In this document: positions 37,735-48,316 of the stretch, one piece after another
Position numbering within the stretch: position 1 is the stretch's first letter
Layout of the letters: every line of letters begins with the position of its first letter
Translations under genes and position numbers: made by a program
Assembly (NCBI GenBank): GCA_027886175.1
Contig: JAJNNQ010000006.1
Coordinates: 11,429,501 to 11,493,500 of the forward strand
Source of the DNA: Phylloscopus collybita
Lineage: Eukaryota > Chordata > Aves > Passeriformes > Phylloscopidae
Direction of reading: 5' to 3'
DNA length: 64,000 bases
Notes under the pieces: generated by a model
Told to the model about the DNA's origin: nothing
The model's input: only the letters and a program-made list of their open reading frames with translations
The model's database searches: none

Positions 37735-39420
37735 CGCGGGGGAGCGGCCACGCCGCCCATCCCGGCCGTGCGGAGCGCCGCGGAGCGGGAAGCGCTCCCG
37801 TGTTCCCGCCGGCGGAGCGCGGCGAGGCGGCCGAGGCGGGCGCGGGCTCCGGAGGCAGCGGCCGGGGCGCGGGGGGAGCGGGGCTGCCCCCGCGGGTGTG
37901 ATGAAAGCTACAGCTGCTGCCTTCGCACTTGCCCGGCGGCAGAATTAGAGCGGCCGCCTGTCCTCCTCGCCCACGCAAGGAGTCATGTTCGGGGGGCGGG
38001 GGGGCAGCGCGCACGACTCACTGGTAAGGGGGGACTTCCCAGGACTTTGTGCCTGTCCCAGGAGGCTGTTTGGGAGCGGATCCGCAGGCAAACAGCTGGA
38101 GGAGCTAAAAGCGGGAAGGTGCCAACCGCAGCCGGGCTCCAGCCCGCTGACGGTGCCCGCTCCAGGGGCGGCTCCCCGCGCCCTGCGAGGCACCGGCGTG
38201 GCCCGGGTCGGCGGGGAGGAAGCCCGGTGCCGGGCAGCGCTCTGTCGGGCGCTGCCGTTCGGTGGTGTCTTCCCCTAACGAGTAAATAGCTCCCCGTCTT
38301 CAAAGCGAGCTGCCCTCGACTCGTAAACAAGGGCTGGAAAAAGTAGCCTGGCATGTCGGGGCAGATCTAGATCAAAGGGACGGGAAGGCGGCTGTGTTTG
38401 TTTGTGGTGTTTACTGGGGGTCTTTGAAGAAAAGTCCTAAAATCCACTTTCGGGCAGAGTTGCTGTTTGTCAGCTGCTTTCGCTTGCGGGGTGCTAAACG
38501 GGTCTGGTATGAGCACTCTCTTGACAGGGCAGGGGGGAATGTAGCATTTGCCCACTGGAGAGTGCATGATAAATGTTTTGCCGATGACTGTACACCAGTA
38601 ATGTATAGGGCTCCAGCCACCCACGGATTCCCTCACACTACTGTGCTAAGAGGATGATTTTCCAGTAATTAAAGAGCTCTGCGAGAACCGAGGCATGGAT
38701 AGGAACATGTTTATCACGCCATTAGACAATTATACACTGCATAGATTATTATTGGTTTAAGCGTAGTCTTGGAGACACTTTACACAAAGAGTACTCTGAT
38801 GTAGTCAACTCTTCTCCTTTTTATTCGATATTATTAATAACGTTATTATGTTATTATTACACTTCAGCGTTGTATTTCTGATTAAATCCCGTTTTTCTAG
38901 GGATGAAAAATCATGGAAGTATGGAATATATATATGTGTATATATAAACATTATTTGAAGTGTTAGTATTCAAATAGTCAGCTGAGGATGTGGCTTTTAC
39001 AGTTAGCATTTCAAAGAGAAGCGGGTGAAACAGATAGGCAGTCAGCCTGCTGGAGCAGTGAATTCCAGAGCAGGAGATCTGCAGATTAGGCACAGTGCCT
39101 GTCACTTCTGCGCCTCGCACTGTCTTTTAGGCATAAAAGATGAAAAGTTTGTGTATGCTGAAACATCAGATCTGTCTTAATGTGTGAACATTTTGTACCG
39201 TGACTTTATCTCCTTGTCCTTGATGATGTTGATCAGTGTGCTGATTGTAAAATCAAGCAGGTTTTCATTAGTGTGAGCATTCATAACTTCCTCTGTAGGT
39301 ATCTTGCGGCTGGATGAACAGTATTTCCTTTTATTTGTAAAGCCTCACATGACTTGGATGCCATCGTTTTTCTTAGCTGGTCGCAACTCATGTGGATTAC
39401 GGTCTGTTTTGTCTTTGTAG
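37519..39420 (+). other. KLF5: KLF5 intron 1
   Basis: 1,902 bp from donor GTAGGC to acceptor TTTGTAG. The first ~760 bp are CpG island and include a TG/CG dinucleotide repeat at 37684-37737. The rest is AT-rich, with an alternating TA/TG stretch near 38926-38947. No further exon seen. Confidence 0.93.
37684..37737. repeat. (TG)n microsatellite with CG interruptions
   Basis: Alternating pyrimidine-purine tract of about 54 bases, TGTGTG with four TGCG interruptions, 166 bp after the KLF5 exon 1 donor. Such tracts favour Z-DNA under negative supercoiling. Confidence 0.9.
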
Positions 39421-40291
39421 ACTAGATGTGAGATGGAGAAATACCTGGCACCTCAGCTCCCGCCCGTTCCCGTCATCCCTGAGCATAAGAAATACAGAAG
39501 AGACAGTGCCTCAGTTGTAGACCAGTTTTTCACTGACAGCGAAGGGTTGCCTTACAGCATCAACATGAACGTCTTCCTGCCCGACATCAGCCACCTGAGA
39601 ACTGGCCTGTACAAATCTCAGCGGCCCTGTGTAACTCACATCAAGACAGAGCCCGTCACCATCTTCAGTCACCAGAGCGAAACTACTGCCCCTGCCCCTG
39701 CTCCCACTCAGGCCCTCCCAGAATTTACCAGCATCTTCAGCTCCCACCAAACTCCTGATGTGAACAATATTTTCATCAAGCAGGAGCTTCCTACTCCAGA
39801 TGTCCATCTTTCCATCACACCCCAGCAAGGCCAGTTGTATCAGCTCCTGAGCTCACCGGATTTAGACATGCCCAGCACCACTCCTCAGGCAGCCGTGATG
39901 GACTCCCTTAACAATGTCTCCATGCCCTCAGCCATGGCGGGCCTTAACACACTCTCCTCGGCTGTTCCACAGACTGCAATGAAACAGTTCCAGGGCATCC
40001 CCCCCTGTAGCTACACCATGCCAAACCAGTTCCTGCAGCAGCAGGCCACTTACTTCCCTCCTTCACCCCCAAGCTCAGAGCCTGGAAGTCCAGACAGACA
40101 AGCTGAGATGCTGCAGAATTTAACCCCTCCTCCATCGTATGCTGCAACTATAGCTTCCAAGCTGGCGATCCACAACCCAAATTTACCTGCAACTCTGCCC
40201 ATAACCCCCCAGAACATCCAACCTGTCAGATACAACAGGAGAAGTAACCCAGATTTGGAGAAAAGACGTATCCACTACTGTGACTACCCAG
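39421..40291 (+). CDS. KLF5: KLF5 exon 2 (residues 74-363 plus first base of codon 364)
   Basis: Begins in phase with TRCEMEKYL, exactly as mammalian KLF5 exon 2, and ends after HYCDYP with one base of a split glycine codon; donor is AG/GTAAGC. It holds the transactivation region. Visible motifs: SUMO consensus HIKTEP (K148) and FIKQEL (K193), matching the two known human sumoylated lysines; SPPSSEPGSPD at 288-298, the region of the FBW7 phosphodegron; and PPPSY at 309-313, the PY motif bound by the WW-domain ubiquitin ligase WWP1. The segment YRRDSASVVDQFFTD and the stretch from QATYFPPSPP to RRIHYCDYP are almost unchanged from human, whereas 218-260 is freer. The first cysteine of zinc finger 1 (C360) lies at the end. 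Reading into intron 2 adds 12 residues before TAA at 40327. Confidence 0.97.
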
Positions 40292-41377
40292 GTAAGCAAT
40301 CAGCCAGAAAATCCCAGCTCTTGCAATAAAAAAAAAAAAAAGGTGTGAATACTCATGGATGAGGTGTAAGGGGTTTTCTTTAACTGTGGTCTACACCTAG
40401 GGAGAAGCAAGTAGTTTTTGTCCAAGTAGAATTTGTCGTTGTTTTATTTTGAGTGGAAGACTCTCACATTCTTTAAATAATAGGTACTCTTCATGTTATT
40501 TGTCATTCTCTTGGGCTCGTTTTACCATGTTACAAAATATGGGCTCTGTAGAAAACAAAAAATTAAAAATTTTGGCCTTTGCTAGTGTAAATCAATGTGA
40601 CTATCCAGTATTCATGATGGAGCAGAGGCTCAGTTTGTCCAGTGCAGTAAACTGTTTGAATTTTCTGGCACTGCAAGAATAATTTCAGTTCCCAGTAGCC
40701 AAGGCCACAGCCATTCTTCCCTGTTATGAGCAGGGGATTCAGCTGCCCTCATAAATCCATTAAATCCATCTCTGAAATTGCCTCCTGCACTGAAGGGGAA
40801 GAGGGACCTGTCTGTAAAGTGTGCCTCCGTGTAGTACGTGATCCCAGATACAAGGCGTGCCCACCCATTGTAGCACAGAGAGAAGTTGCTGCTCCCCCTT
40901 TACCAGCTCTTGGTGCCATATCACCCATTCAGTGTGCCATGCAATAAATGCCCAGTGGAAGAGTTGTGTTGAGCCCTGGGTGACAGTGACATGGAGTCTG
41001 GCTTGAACAGGTCCTCTTGGAAATTTGAAAAAAATAATCCACCCCTGCTAAGTTGTTGACTTACACATAGCAGACATAGCAGGTGTTACTGTACATAGAT
41101 TGTAGCAGCTATTGGCCTATATACTACATTACAAAGCAGTAAGTGGACCAGAAACATACATGTTTTTCTCTTTTCTGTGTAAAGCAATATGTCTGTAGGA
41201 GCGTCCTATAAAAAATTTTGCTTCTGAATGACAAAAATGATGGCAGAAAGTAGTAAACTTAAATGTGTCCAGACAGTACCCCAGCCCTGAATGAGGAAGT
41301 TTTAAAGACAGTGTGGAATGTTTCTGTTCTTCCTACTAAATCCTCTTTTTTTTTTTTTTTTTTTATGTTTTGTTTAG
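40292..41377 (+). other. KLF5: KLF5 intron 2
   Basis: 1,086 bp from GTAAGC to an acceptor preceded by T19 (41346-41364) and ATGTTTTGTTTAG. Contains an AATAAA directly followed by A10 at 40325-40341, 34 bp past the donor. Nothing else recognisable. Confidence 0.95.
40325..40330 (+). terminator. KLF5: Candidate intronic poly(A) signal overlapping a read-through stop
   Basis: AATAAA whose TAA (40327-40329) is also the first in-frame stop if intron 2 is retained. The following A run could instead cause internal oligo(dT) priming, so apparent cDNA ends here need care. Confidence 0.3.
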
Positions 41378-41437
41378 GCTGCACAAAAGTTTATACAAAG
41401 TCTTCTCACTTAAAAGCGCACCTGAGAACTCACACAG
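41378..41437 (+). CDS. KLF5: KLF5 exon 3 (rest of zinc finger 1, residues 364-384 part)
   Basis: A 60-bp exon, the same length as in mammals. Acceptor TTTGTTTAG and donor GTATGT. It completes the split glycine, then encodes CTKVYTKSSHLKAHLRTHT and the first base of the linker glycine. This supplies C365, H378 and H382 of zinc finger 1 (C-X4-C-X12-H-X3-H, with C360 from exon 2). Phase 1 entry and phase 1 exit match the neighbouring exons exactly. Skipping it would remove 20 codons in frame and destroy only finger 1. The DNA-contact positions (K, S, H, K region of the finger helix) are the usual KLF residues. Confidence 0.97.
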
Positions 41438-44400
41438 GTATGTATGTGCTCACTCCCTCACTGTCTCTCGTTCGTCCGTGCCTGACGCGTTTTCTGACAA
41501 AGCAAGCATGCTGGGTCTGCCAGCTTCTCCCTGTTTTCTCTAGAGTGGTGTGGACAGATTGGCAATTCAGCTACAAAATATTTGAGGATTGGTCAGTGAG
41601 AAGTAAAATTTGTTTTATAAATGCAGTTTTGTTAAACCTCAGTGGAACTCAGAATAGCTGACGATAAAGTAGATGGAAACTTTCAGTCTAAAATGCCATT
41701 AAAGTGTTAAAAATCTTTTTTCCCCCCGAATAGTGAATGAAACATGGTAAAGATGTTCTACTTTTGAAGATTTATCTGAGTAGATAAAATTTTCTAGCTT
41801 AGGCTTTCTTTCTGACCTTTTAGGATTATTTAATCTTAGAATTTTTCACAAACATCATGAAAATTCCCAAGATATGTCCATTTCCTTTGTCCTTGGCATT
41901 AAGTGGGCTTTATTATATCTTTGAAAGACATGTGGTTCACCATGTTTATTTTTTTTAAAAAAGGACATAATTTCAAATTTTTAAATTTTTTATTCTATCA
42001 GGGAAAGACATTAAAATGAAGAAAATGAAAAGTGTCAGTGTGTCACAGTTGTTTTTTGTACCCTGATCAAACTCTGCTTGCAGCTATAGAGGCAGTCCCT
42101 GTTCCTGGGCCCGCGGGGAGCGGAGCTGGGGACGTTGTTGGTTGGGTGTGGGTGCAGGAGCTGTGAGTGCTGAGGACAGTGGTTGGGAGGTGCAGCTGTC
42201 CCAGATGCTCTTCCCAACTGTTCACCTGCTGAGGCAGGGGGAGGAAGGAGAGAGGGAGAGAAAGTAAAAACATAGCTCACCACTAGCATGCCTGAAACTG
42301 TTCAGGACAGTTCTTTGCTGGGATCTTGATACAGAACCACTCATGTTAGATCGATGAAAAGCACATGAATTATTTTGTAAAGAAATTAAATGAAAGCACT
42401 GTGACTCCTGGTTTTAGAAGTGAGAGTGAACCCCGGTTCTTTTATGCTTGGGCTTAGAATCAGAGCAAAGCATAGTTCAAGCAATTTTGTTATTGAAGCG
42501 GATTGTCAGCGCTACAGCTGTGCCGTTCAAGGAGTTTTCACCTAAGCTTAAATCAAAACTTGTCCTGAGCTATGGTCTAACAAAATGTTTCACTATTTCT
42601 ATGGAAACAAGGCCTTCTGTTCAGCAGCTATTATAAATGGATTGTTACATTATTGTAAAGAAGTTGAGTATGTCCAGTCTAAGTGTTACTGAGGAAATCT
42701 TGTTTTCGGAAATGAAAGCTACCTGTGTTGTACAGTGAAAAATTAAAAGCAAGTAGAAGATTATTGTTTTGCATAAGTGACAGACTAAACACCAAGACCG
42801 TTAAAAATATTCTTAATATATAATCACTATTTACTTGATAGCAGTAAGTTCAGTAAGAAAGGAATATTTTCATGCAGCTGTAAATCTGAGTAGTGTCAGA
42901 GAGAAGAATCTCTGTTTAATAAATAATCTGTAAATTTAAGTGTACCCCTTGCGCACTTCAGCCAGGAACTAAATACCAGTTTTAAATATCTTGATTGCTA
43001 TTACAAAATAACTAGGAAGAGAGATAAAAGGGAAGCTTGAGTCTAAACATTAACACTACACAGTCAGCGTTTGAAACATGAGCACTTTTCCTTTTTTAAA
43101 TCAATTTACATGTTTTTCTGTACCTTGAGTGGTAATGACTTCAGAGTTTACAAAGTTAGTTCTTGTATGTACAGAAATACATACCTCATTGCTAGCATAC
43201 ATTGCTTAGGGTCACTAATGTTTATTGTTGCCTTCACTTTTTTACCTAGAAATGTGGATAAATGTGCAGAGGTCAGAGGAGCTGATGTATTCATGGAAAC
43301 AAGAATGTTGTTTTAGATAAAAATCTAGTGAACTTAAGCAGGTCTGTAATACAAAGGGTCTTCTGGGGAGGTGAATGAAGGGATAAACTGTCTAAAGCGT
43401 GCATTACATGCAAGAATGTGAGTCCGTATCCTGTTACCTGCAGTATTTCAGAGTTTGGATTAGTTTAACTCTCCTGAATATTCACTTCATACTTGAAGAT
43501 TTCCAGCAGCGATTCTGATCTCTGCCTTAATATAGGATTGAGGTTGTGTTTTAAGAGCCAGATCTGTGACTTAACGTTTGATTGATTAAGGAATGCTAAA
43601 GTAAAGGGGTGCAGACTCAGGGAATCCTGTGAAGTTGCTCAGCCTTCCCCAAGACTGCAAGGGAATCTCGCTATTGATCTCCGAAGGGATTGATGCCGAG
43701 GGCTAAATTAGAGGATCTGCCTCTGTTCATCCCATCCCCCCGGAACTGTGAATTCATACAGCACTAATAAGTTTTGATTTTTTAGTTTTAAAACATTCTT
43801 AAAGGACTCTGTGAAGCTTTTACCTTCAAAGTTTGAAGCAAATGTCACGTAAGCCGTTTTAATAAAGTTGTGTGTGATATTCTTTCAAATCCCTTCAGGG
43901 ATAGCCGACCTGTTTATCTGGCTAAACCCGTTCTTTAGTAATCATGGACCACTGAAGTTGTTCTCTCCTTATTCTTAGTTTCTTAACAATACCTTTTAAA
44001 ATTGGCTGCAGTCTCTCTCATCCCGAGTAGTCCCTGCCCTTCTCAGCAATCTGTCATCTTAAAATAAAAGAGCCTGCAGCAAAGTTTGTCTGCCATTAAA
44101 AGTCAAGACAGACCTCATGGTTTTCCCTTTGTATTGGAAAATCTCAGCCTTTTCACGGTATTTATTTAGCAGCCTTTCTCTTCTGAAAGGCTTTCCCTGG
44201 GTTTAGTAGATGTTCTTTGAGAATAAACCTAAGGAAAATGTTACTTTTGATAGATGGAATGTAGGCTGTAGTCTATTTTTTTTCAGTTCAGATATGAACA
44301 CACTGTCAGATTTTATAAATTACATCTAAACAAAACTGTAGAAAATGGGCAAGAGGAAAATCCCATCCATTTTTTTACTCTTTTGTGTTCCTAAGCTGTT

Positions 44401-47400
44401 TACCTTACACCAAGTCAGGTAGTGATATAGTTATGCTGATTTAAATAGTTACACTGGACTCTTGCTGTTGATCAGAATCCAGTATTCCCGTTAAAAGCTA
44501 AGATAGGGTTATGTATTTGTACTGGTTGCTGAAGCAGGCACATGTTTTTCTTTCCCTACGTAATGCTTTAGCATTTGTTCACGATGAAATAAATTTAGTT
44601 GGTAAACTGGCAACTCCAAAACAGAATATGAACAAAGGTTCGAGTGTTGAAAAGATACAGAACACTTTTCATCCATTTCCATGCAGTTCTGGAGCAGATG
44701 TGTGATACATTTCAATACCTTAAAACACTTCAGTATGGTACTTGAATTTGATGTTAATTACTTCTGAAACGGGTAAAATGGTACTCAGTGTTAGGAAGTA
44801 CCTACTGAAACATCTTTCAGAACAGGTTGGATTTTTGACCTTTTGAAGCAGGGAGTTTCTTTTAAAATAATGTTACCTGTTCGTCATGGAACAAATTCTG
44901 TTTCGTACCCGGCGTTGTGCAACTGCGGTGTCTAATGTGTGAGGGGGTTGTGCATTTATCGCAGGCTGTTACGCAGCAAAGCCACCTGAAAGCTCTGGCA
45001 AAACAGCTGTATGTCCAATTTGAAACGTGTGCCAAACCTCAGGGAAAAGCAATTACTTGTGTATTGCAGATAAACTTCATTCAGTTCTTCTTGTGGCATC
45101 CAAGTGTATGTATAAAGTAACAGTTTAGAAACAGCGGTCCTATAACCTATCCTTTTAGGTTTCTTTATAAGCAAAACATTTGAATTGTGGACGTTGACTG
45201 TTGGCTGTGCAGGCACCTGGAATACTGAACCTGTACACTACCTGTAATGCTGCAGAACAGCTGGCTACAGGGTCGGGGGAGGGTAATTATTTCTGTGAGC
45301 AGCTGCACACTTCAGAATTGTGTATGTTTTTAAGAGGAAAATCTGTGATTGTTTTGAACACATCAAGGCATGCACATTGTGGACATTTTCCAGCTGCATA
45401 CTGGTTTTCCGTATACAGAGTCTTTGTACAGGCATGTTCTCTGGTCACATGGTGGGCTTGCCATTAATAGTTTCTAGCATTAACTGCAGAACTATTTCAT
45501 CTCTATCTATAGATCTAGCTTGTATTTGGTGATGGGAAGTGGAAGCCGAGATAACTCAAGAGAAATGGCATTTCTCAAATGAGATGCACTCAAAATACTT
45601 CCACTGTCCCTGGTTATTTCAAATGTTTATATAGGCATGGAACAGCTGCTGACTTGTGTGGTTCCTCAAGGTGTTAAACATTTTATTTTATTTTAGATCT
45701 CTGCCTTAATAGATCCAGAATTAGACTGATGGTACATCAGAATTAGAACCAGTTGTAAGCAGTAGATTTCAGCAGTCCCTGGGACTTCGTGCTCTCAGTT
45801 CACCATACCTGTGTAGGAGCACTTGTGGGGCCATTTGCCTGGGAATTGAGGTTCAGAAGGGAAGACAGGTAGTAGCTGGGCTCCTGCTGAAAGAAAAGCA
45901 CTTTGGGAAAATGTGTAGGAACTCAAACGATACCAAGACTGGTGGAAGATTTCACTCATGGTGCGCAAATGAGGAACGGAGGCCCCAAAAGACTCTGCCT
46001 TGCTTGTAGCAAACCTCATCCTGAAATTGTGAAAACAGCAATTAAGTAATAATTCTGTGCAGATCAGCTTCTTTGACCTGTTAAATGGGTCAGTTGCATA
46101 GATTACGCTTTAAGGAGCTGTCAGTAAATGCCATCATCGATAGAGACCATAAGGAAAAGTTGGAAGAGGGTTAAATAAAACTGTTGACAAAGTGCATTAA
46201 AGTGCAGTGTTGCTAGACACTGCTGAAGGGTATGTTAGTATCTTTTATTTATGAATTCTGCTAAATCCATTAGTTGCCTGTGTGAGAAATGGAAGTACAT
46301 TATTTTCCTGTGCAAACCACAGTTTAAGGGAAAATATTTTTTTTTCAAACACTTCATGAATGATCACAGGCCTTGGGAATAATTGATCTGCTTCTTTATC
46401 TGCAGTCATAAGCCAAATGGGAAGTGTTTGAATGTATTGCTCAAAAGAGCTTGAAATCTTAGCAGCATAAACCTAAATTTTATTTAAATATTACTGATCA
46501 TTCTCACGAGCATCCAGCATACAACTTTTATGAAGCGGGAATTAAATTCCAAGGTGTCAGGTGAGGGTATTCCTGTTAGATTTTAGATACTGAAAAGAAA
46601 AACCTAATATTTTCTTTTTGATTAAAAGCCTAGAAAGTCCCTCTAAGCATGAAAGCTTAAAAGAACTGTTGTTTCTGTCAATTGCTCCCTGAGAGGATTA
46701 AACTTCAGTTCCAGGATATTTGATTCTTGATAAAGAAACTGTTGACCTAGGAGACCGGCTTTAAATATAGTTCATTTTGAGACCGCCCTACATAGGCTAA
46801 TATAGTCCCAAGATTCACAGCAATTGCCAGTGATTAAAACTTTCCATTATTTGAGCAGACATTCCTTATTGTAATTAATTTCTGAGGCTTGACTGGGACG
46901 ATTGACTCCTGGTTCCAGCCAGGGTAGTGTGTTGCTTGTTTGTTAGATGACCTGCACCTCCCATTGGTGAAAGATTAGAAACATTTAAGTAATGTCCTAG
47001 TTTAGTCTGAGTATCTTGGTAGCAGCATTCCTGTCCTGTCAGGCTGCATTATTTATATTCAGGGATCTCTAACAACTCTGATTAAGGACATATTAAAACC
47101 TTTGATTTTGGCAAGTGTACAGTGCTTTGCTTTGAGTTAAAATACCTTTAATGTATTGCTTTAATTTTTTTTTTCTTTTGGTGTGTGTGTGCATACAGTA
47201 GATGGAAATCTGGAAGTCTACAGTATGTGTTTAATAAATTCCAGTTTAAGAGCACCTCTTATCTGACTGTACAAAAGCCAGTGTTATTGGTGAGAGAGCT
47301 AAAGAGCAGTTCTTGTACCATAGGCATAGGTGAGGAAATGTGTTCTTCAGCACAGGATGTGTAGACACAGCCATGCACCCCAAATGGCCTGGATTTCTTA

Positions 47401-48280
47401 TAAACCTACTTAAAAAAAATTCCTTTCCTCTGTGTTTGCATATCTCCTTGAAGGGAGACCACCTCTGTTAAGACAGAATGTTATACCAGAAAGAAAATAA
47501 ACCGTTGCACAGGGCAGTCAAGATTCCCCACTAATCCTTGAACTGCGTAAGACAACACTTAACAAAATAAGTGTGCTTCCAGCACTAGTGGGAGTGCTGA
47601 GAAGGTAATGCCTTCCGCACCTCTGTAGTCAGACAGTGAATTCTTTTCACTGTCCTCTTTGATCACCAGTGAGTTGTCTTTTATTCCTGTTCATGCTTCA
47701 TTTATCAGTGATCGGACTTTGTGCTGAGCTCAAAGCTCTCTGCTACAAAATTATGCTGTTTCATTGTGAAGTAATATTTAATGGTACCCCTTTAGCCACC
47801 ACTATAGTAGGCAGAGACTTAGTTGCATTTAAAAGTGTGCAGCATATGTTGCTCATTCATTTGTGGACAGATGTTTCAAGGACTAAATTTGTTTTGTACT
47901 CACAGAATAATCTGGCTATACCTGGCTTGCTGTCAGCCCCCTCATCAATCTCCATTTTGGACAGTTGAGAATTTTAGTGCAGTAAGGATCTTTTAAACAC
48001 CTGAGGGATTACTTATTTTGAAAATCCAGCTTTTGGTTCTTTCTCGAAAAAAAACCCAAAAAAACCAACCAAACCAAGAAGCTGCTTTTAATGATGACTA
48101 CAGCACTTAGTCAATAAGAGAAGGAAGATCTGATTTTGGGTAAATGTTGGGAGCAAAAACCTCCTGAGTGCTTGCAGGCATACACCCCAGTAACTACTTC
48201 CAGGTCCAGTCACGCAGTCAGAGTTTAAAACTATGGTGCTGTGAGCTAGAGAAACACTATTTCAAGCAAACTAAACAAAA

Positions 48281-48316
48281 AAAACAAAAAAAAAAAAAAA
48301 ACAAAAACAAAAAAAA
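48281..48316. repeat. A-rich low-complexity tract
   Basis: Runs of A interrupted by single C, in KLF5 intron 3; another A/C-rich block precedes it at 48045-48077. Confidence 0.75.

Larger units (their letters stand above)
36720..38280. promoter_or_regulatory. KLF5: CpG island over the KLF5 5' end
   Basis: CpG-dense, GC-rich sequence in otherwise AT-rich DNA, spanning the leader, exon 1 and the start of intron 1. Very long open frames on both strands here (up to about 440 codons on the minus strand) are due to GC-rich composition; they are arginine/proline/alanine-rich and unlike any protein I know. CpG-island promoters are typical of KLF5 orthologues. Confidence 0.9.

Noticed and set aside
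37191..37901. 236-codon + strand frame overlapping exon 1
   Set aside because: It begins at GTG rather than ATG, is out of frame with KLF5 and is composition driven.
36684..38014. Long minus-strand open frames (up to about 440 codons) opposite KLF5 exon 1
   Set aside because: They lie in the CpG island, where stops are rare by composition. The products are R/P/A/G-rich, with TH repeats from the TG microsatellite, and match no family.
37519..38289. KLF5 exon 1 frame continuing 256 codons into intron 1
   Set aside because: The exon 2 join (VQ-TRCEMEKYL) is exact and family-conserved; the extension is GC-rich read-through with repeat-coded peptide.
44638..44650. GGTTCGAGTG as a tRNA B-box
   Set aside because: The core continues wrongly and no A-box or cloverleaf lies upstream.
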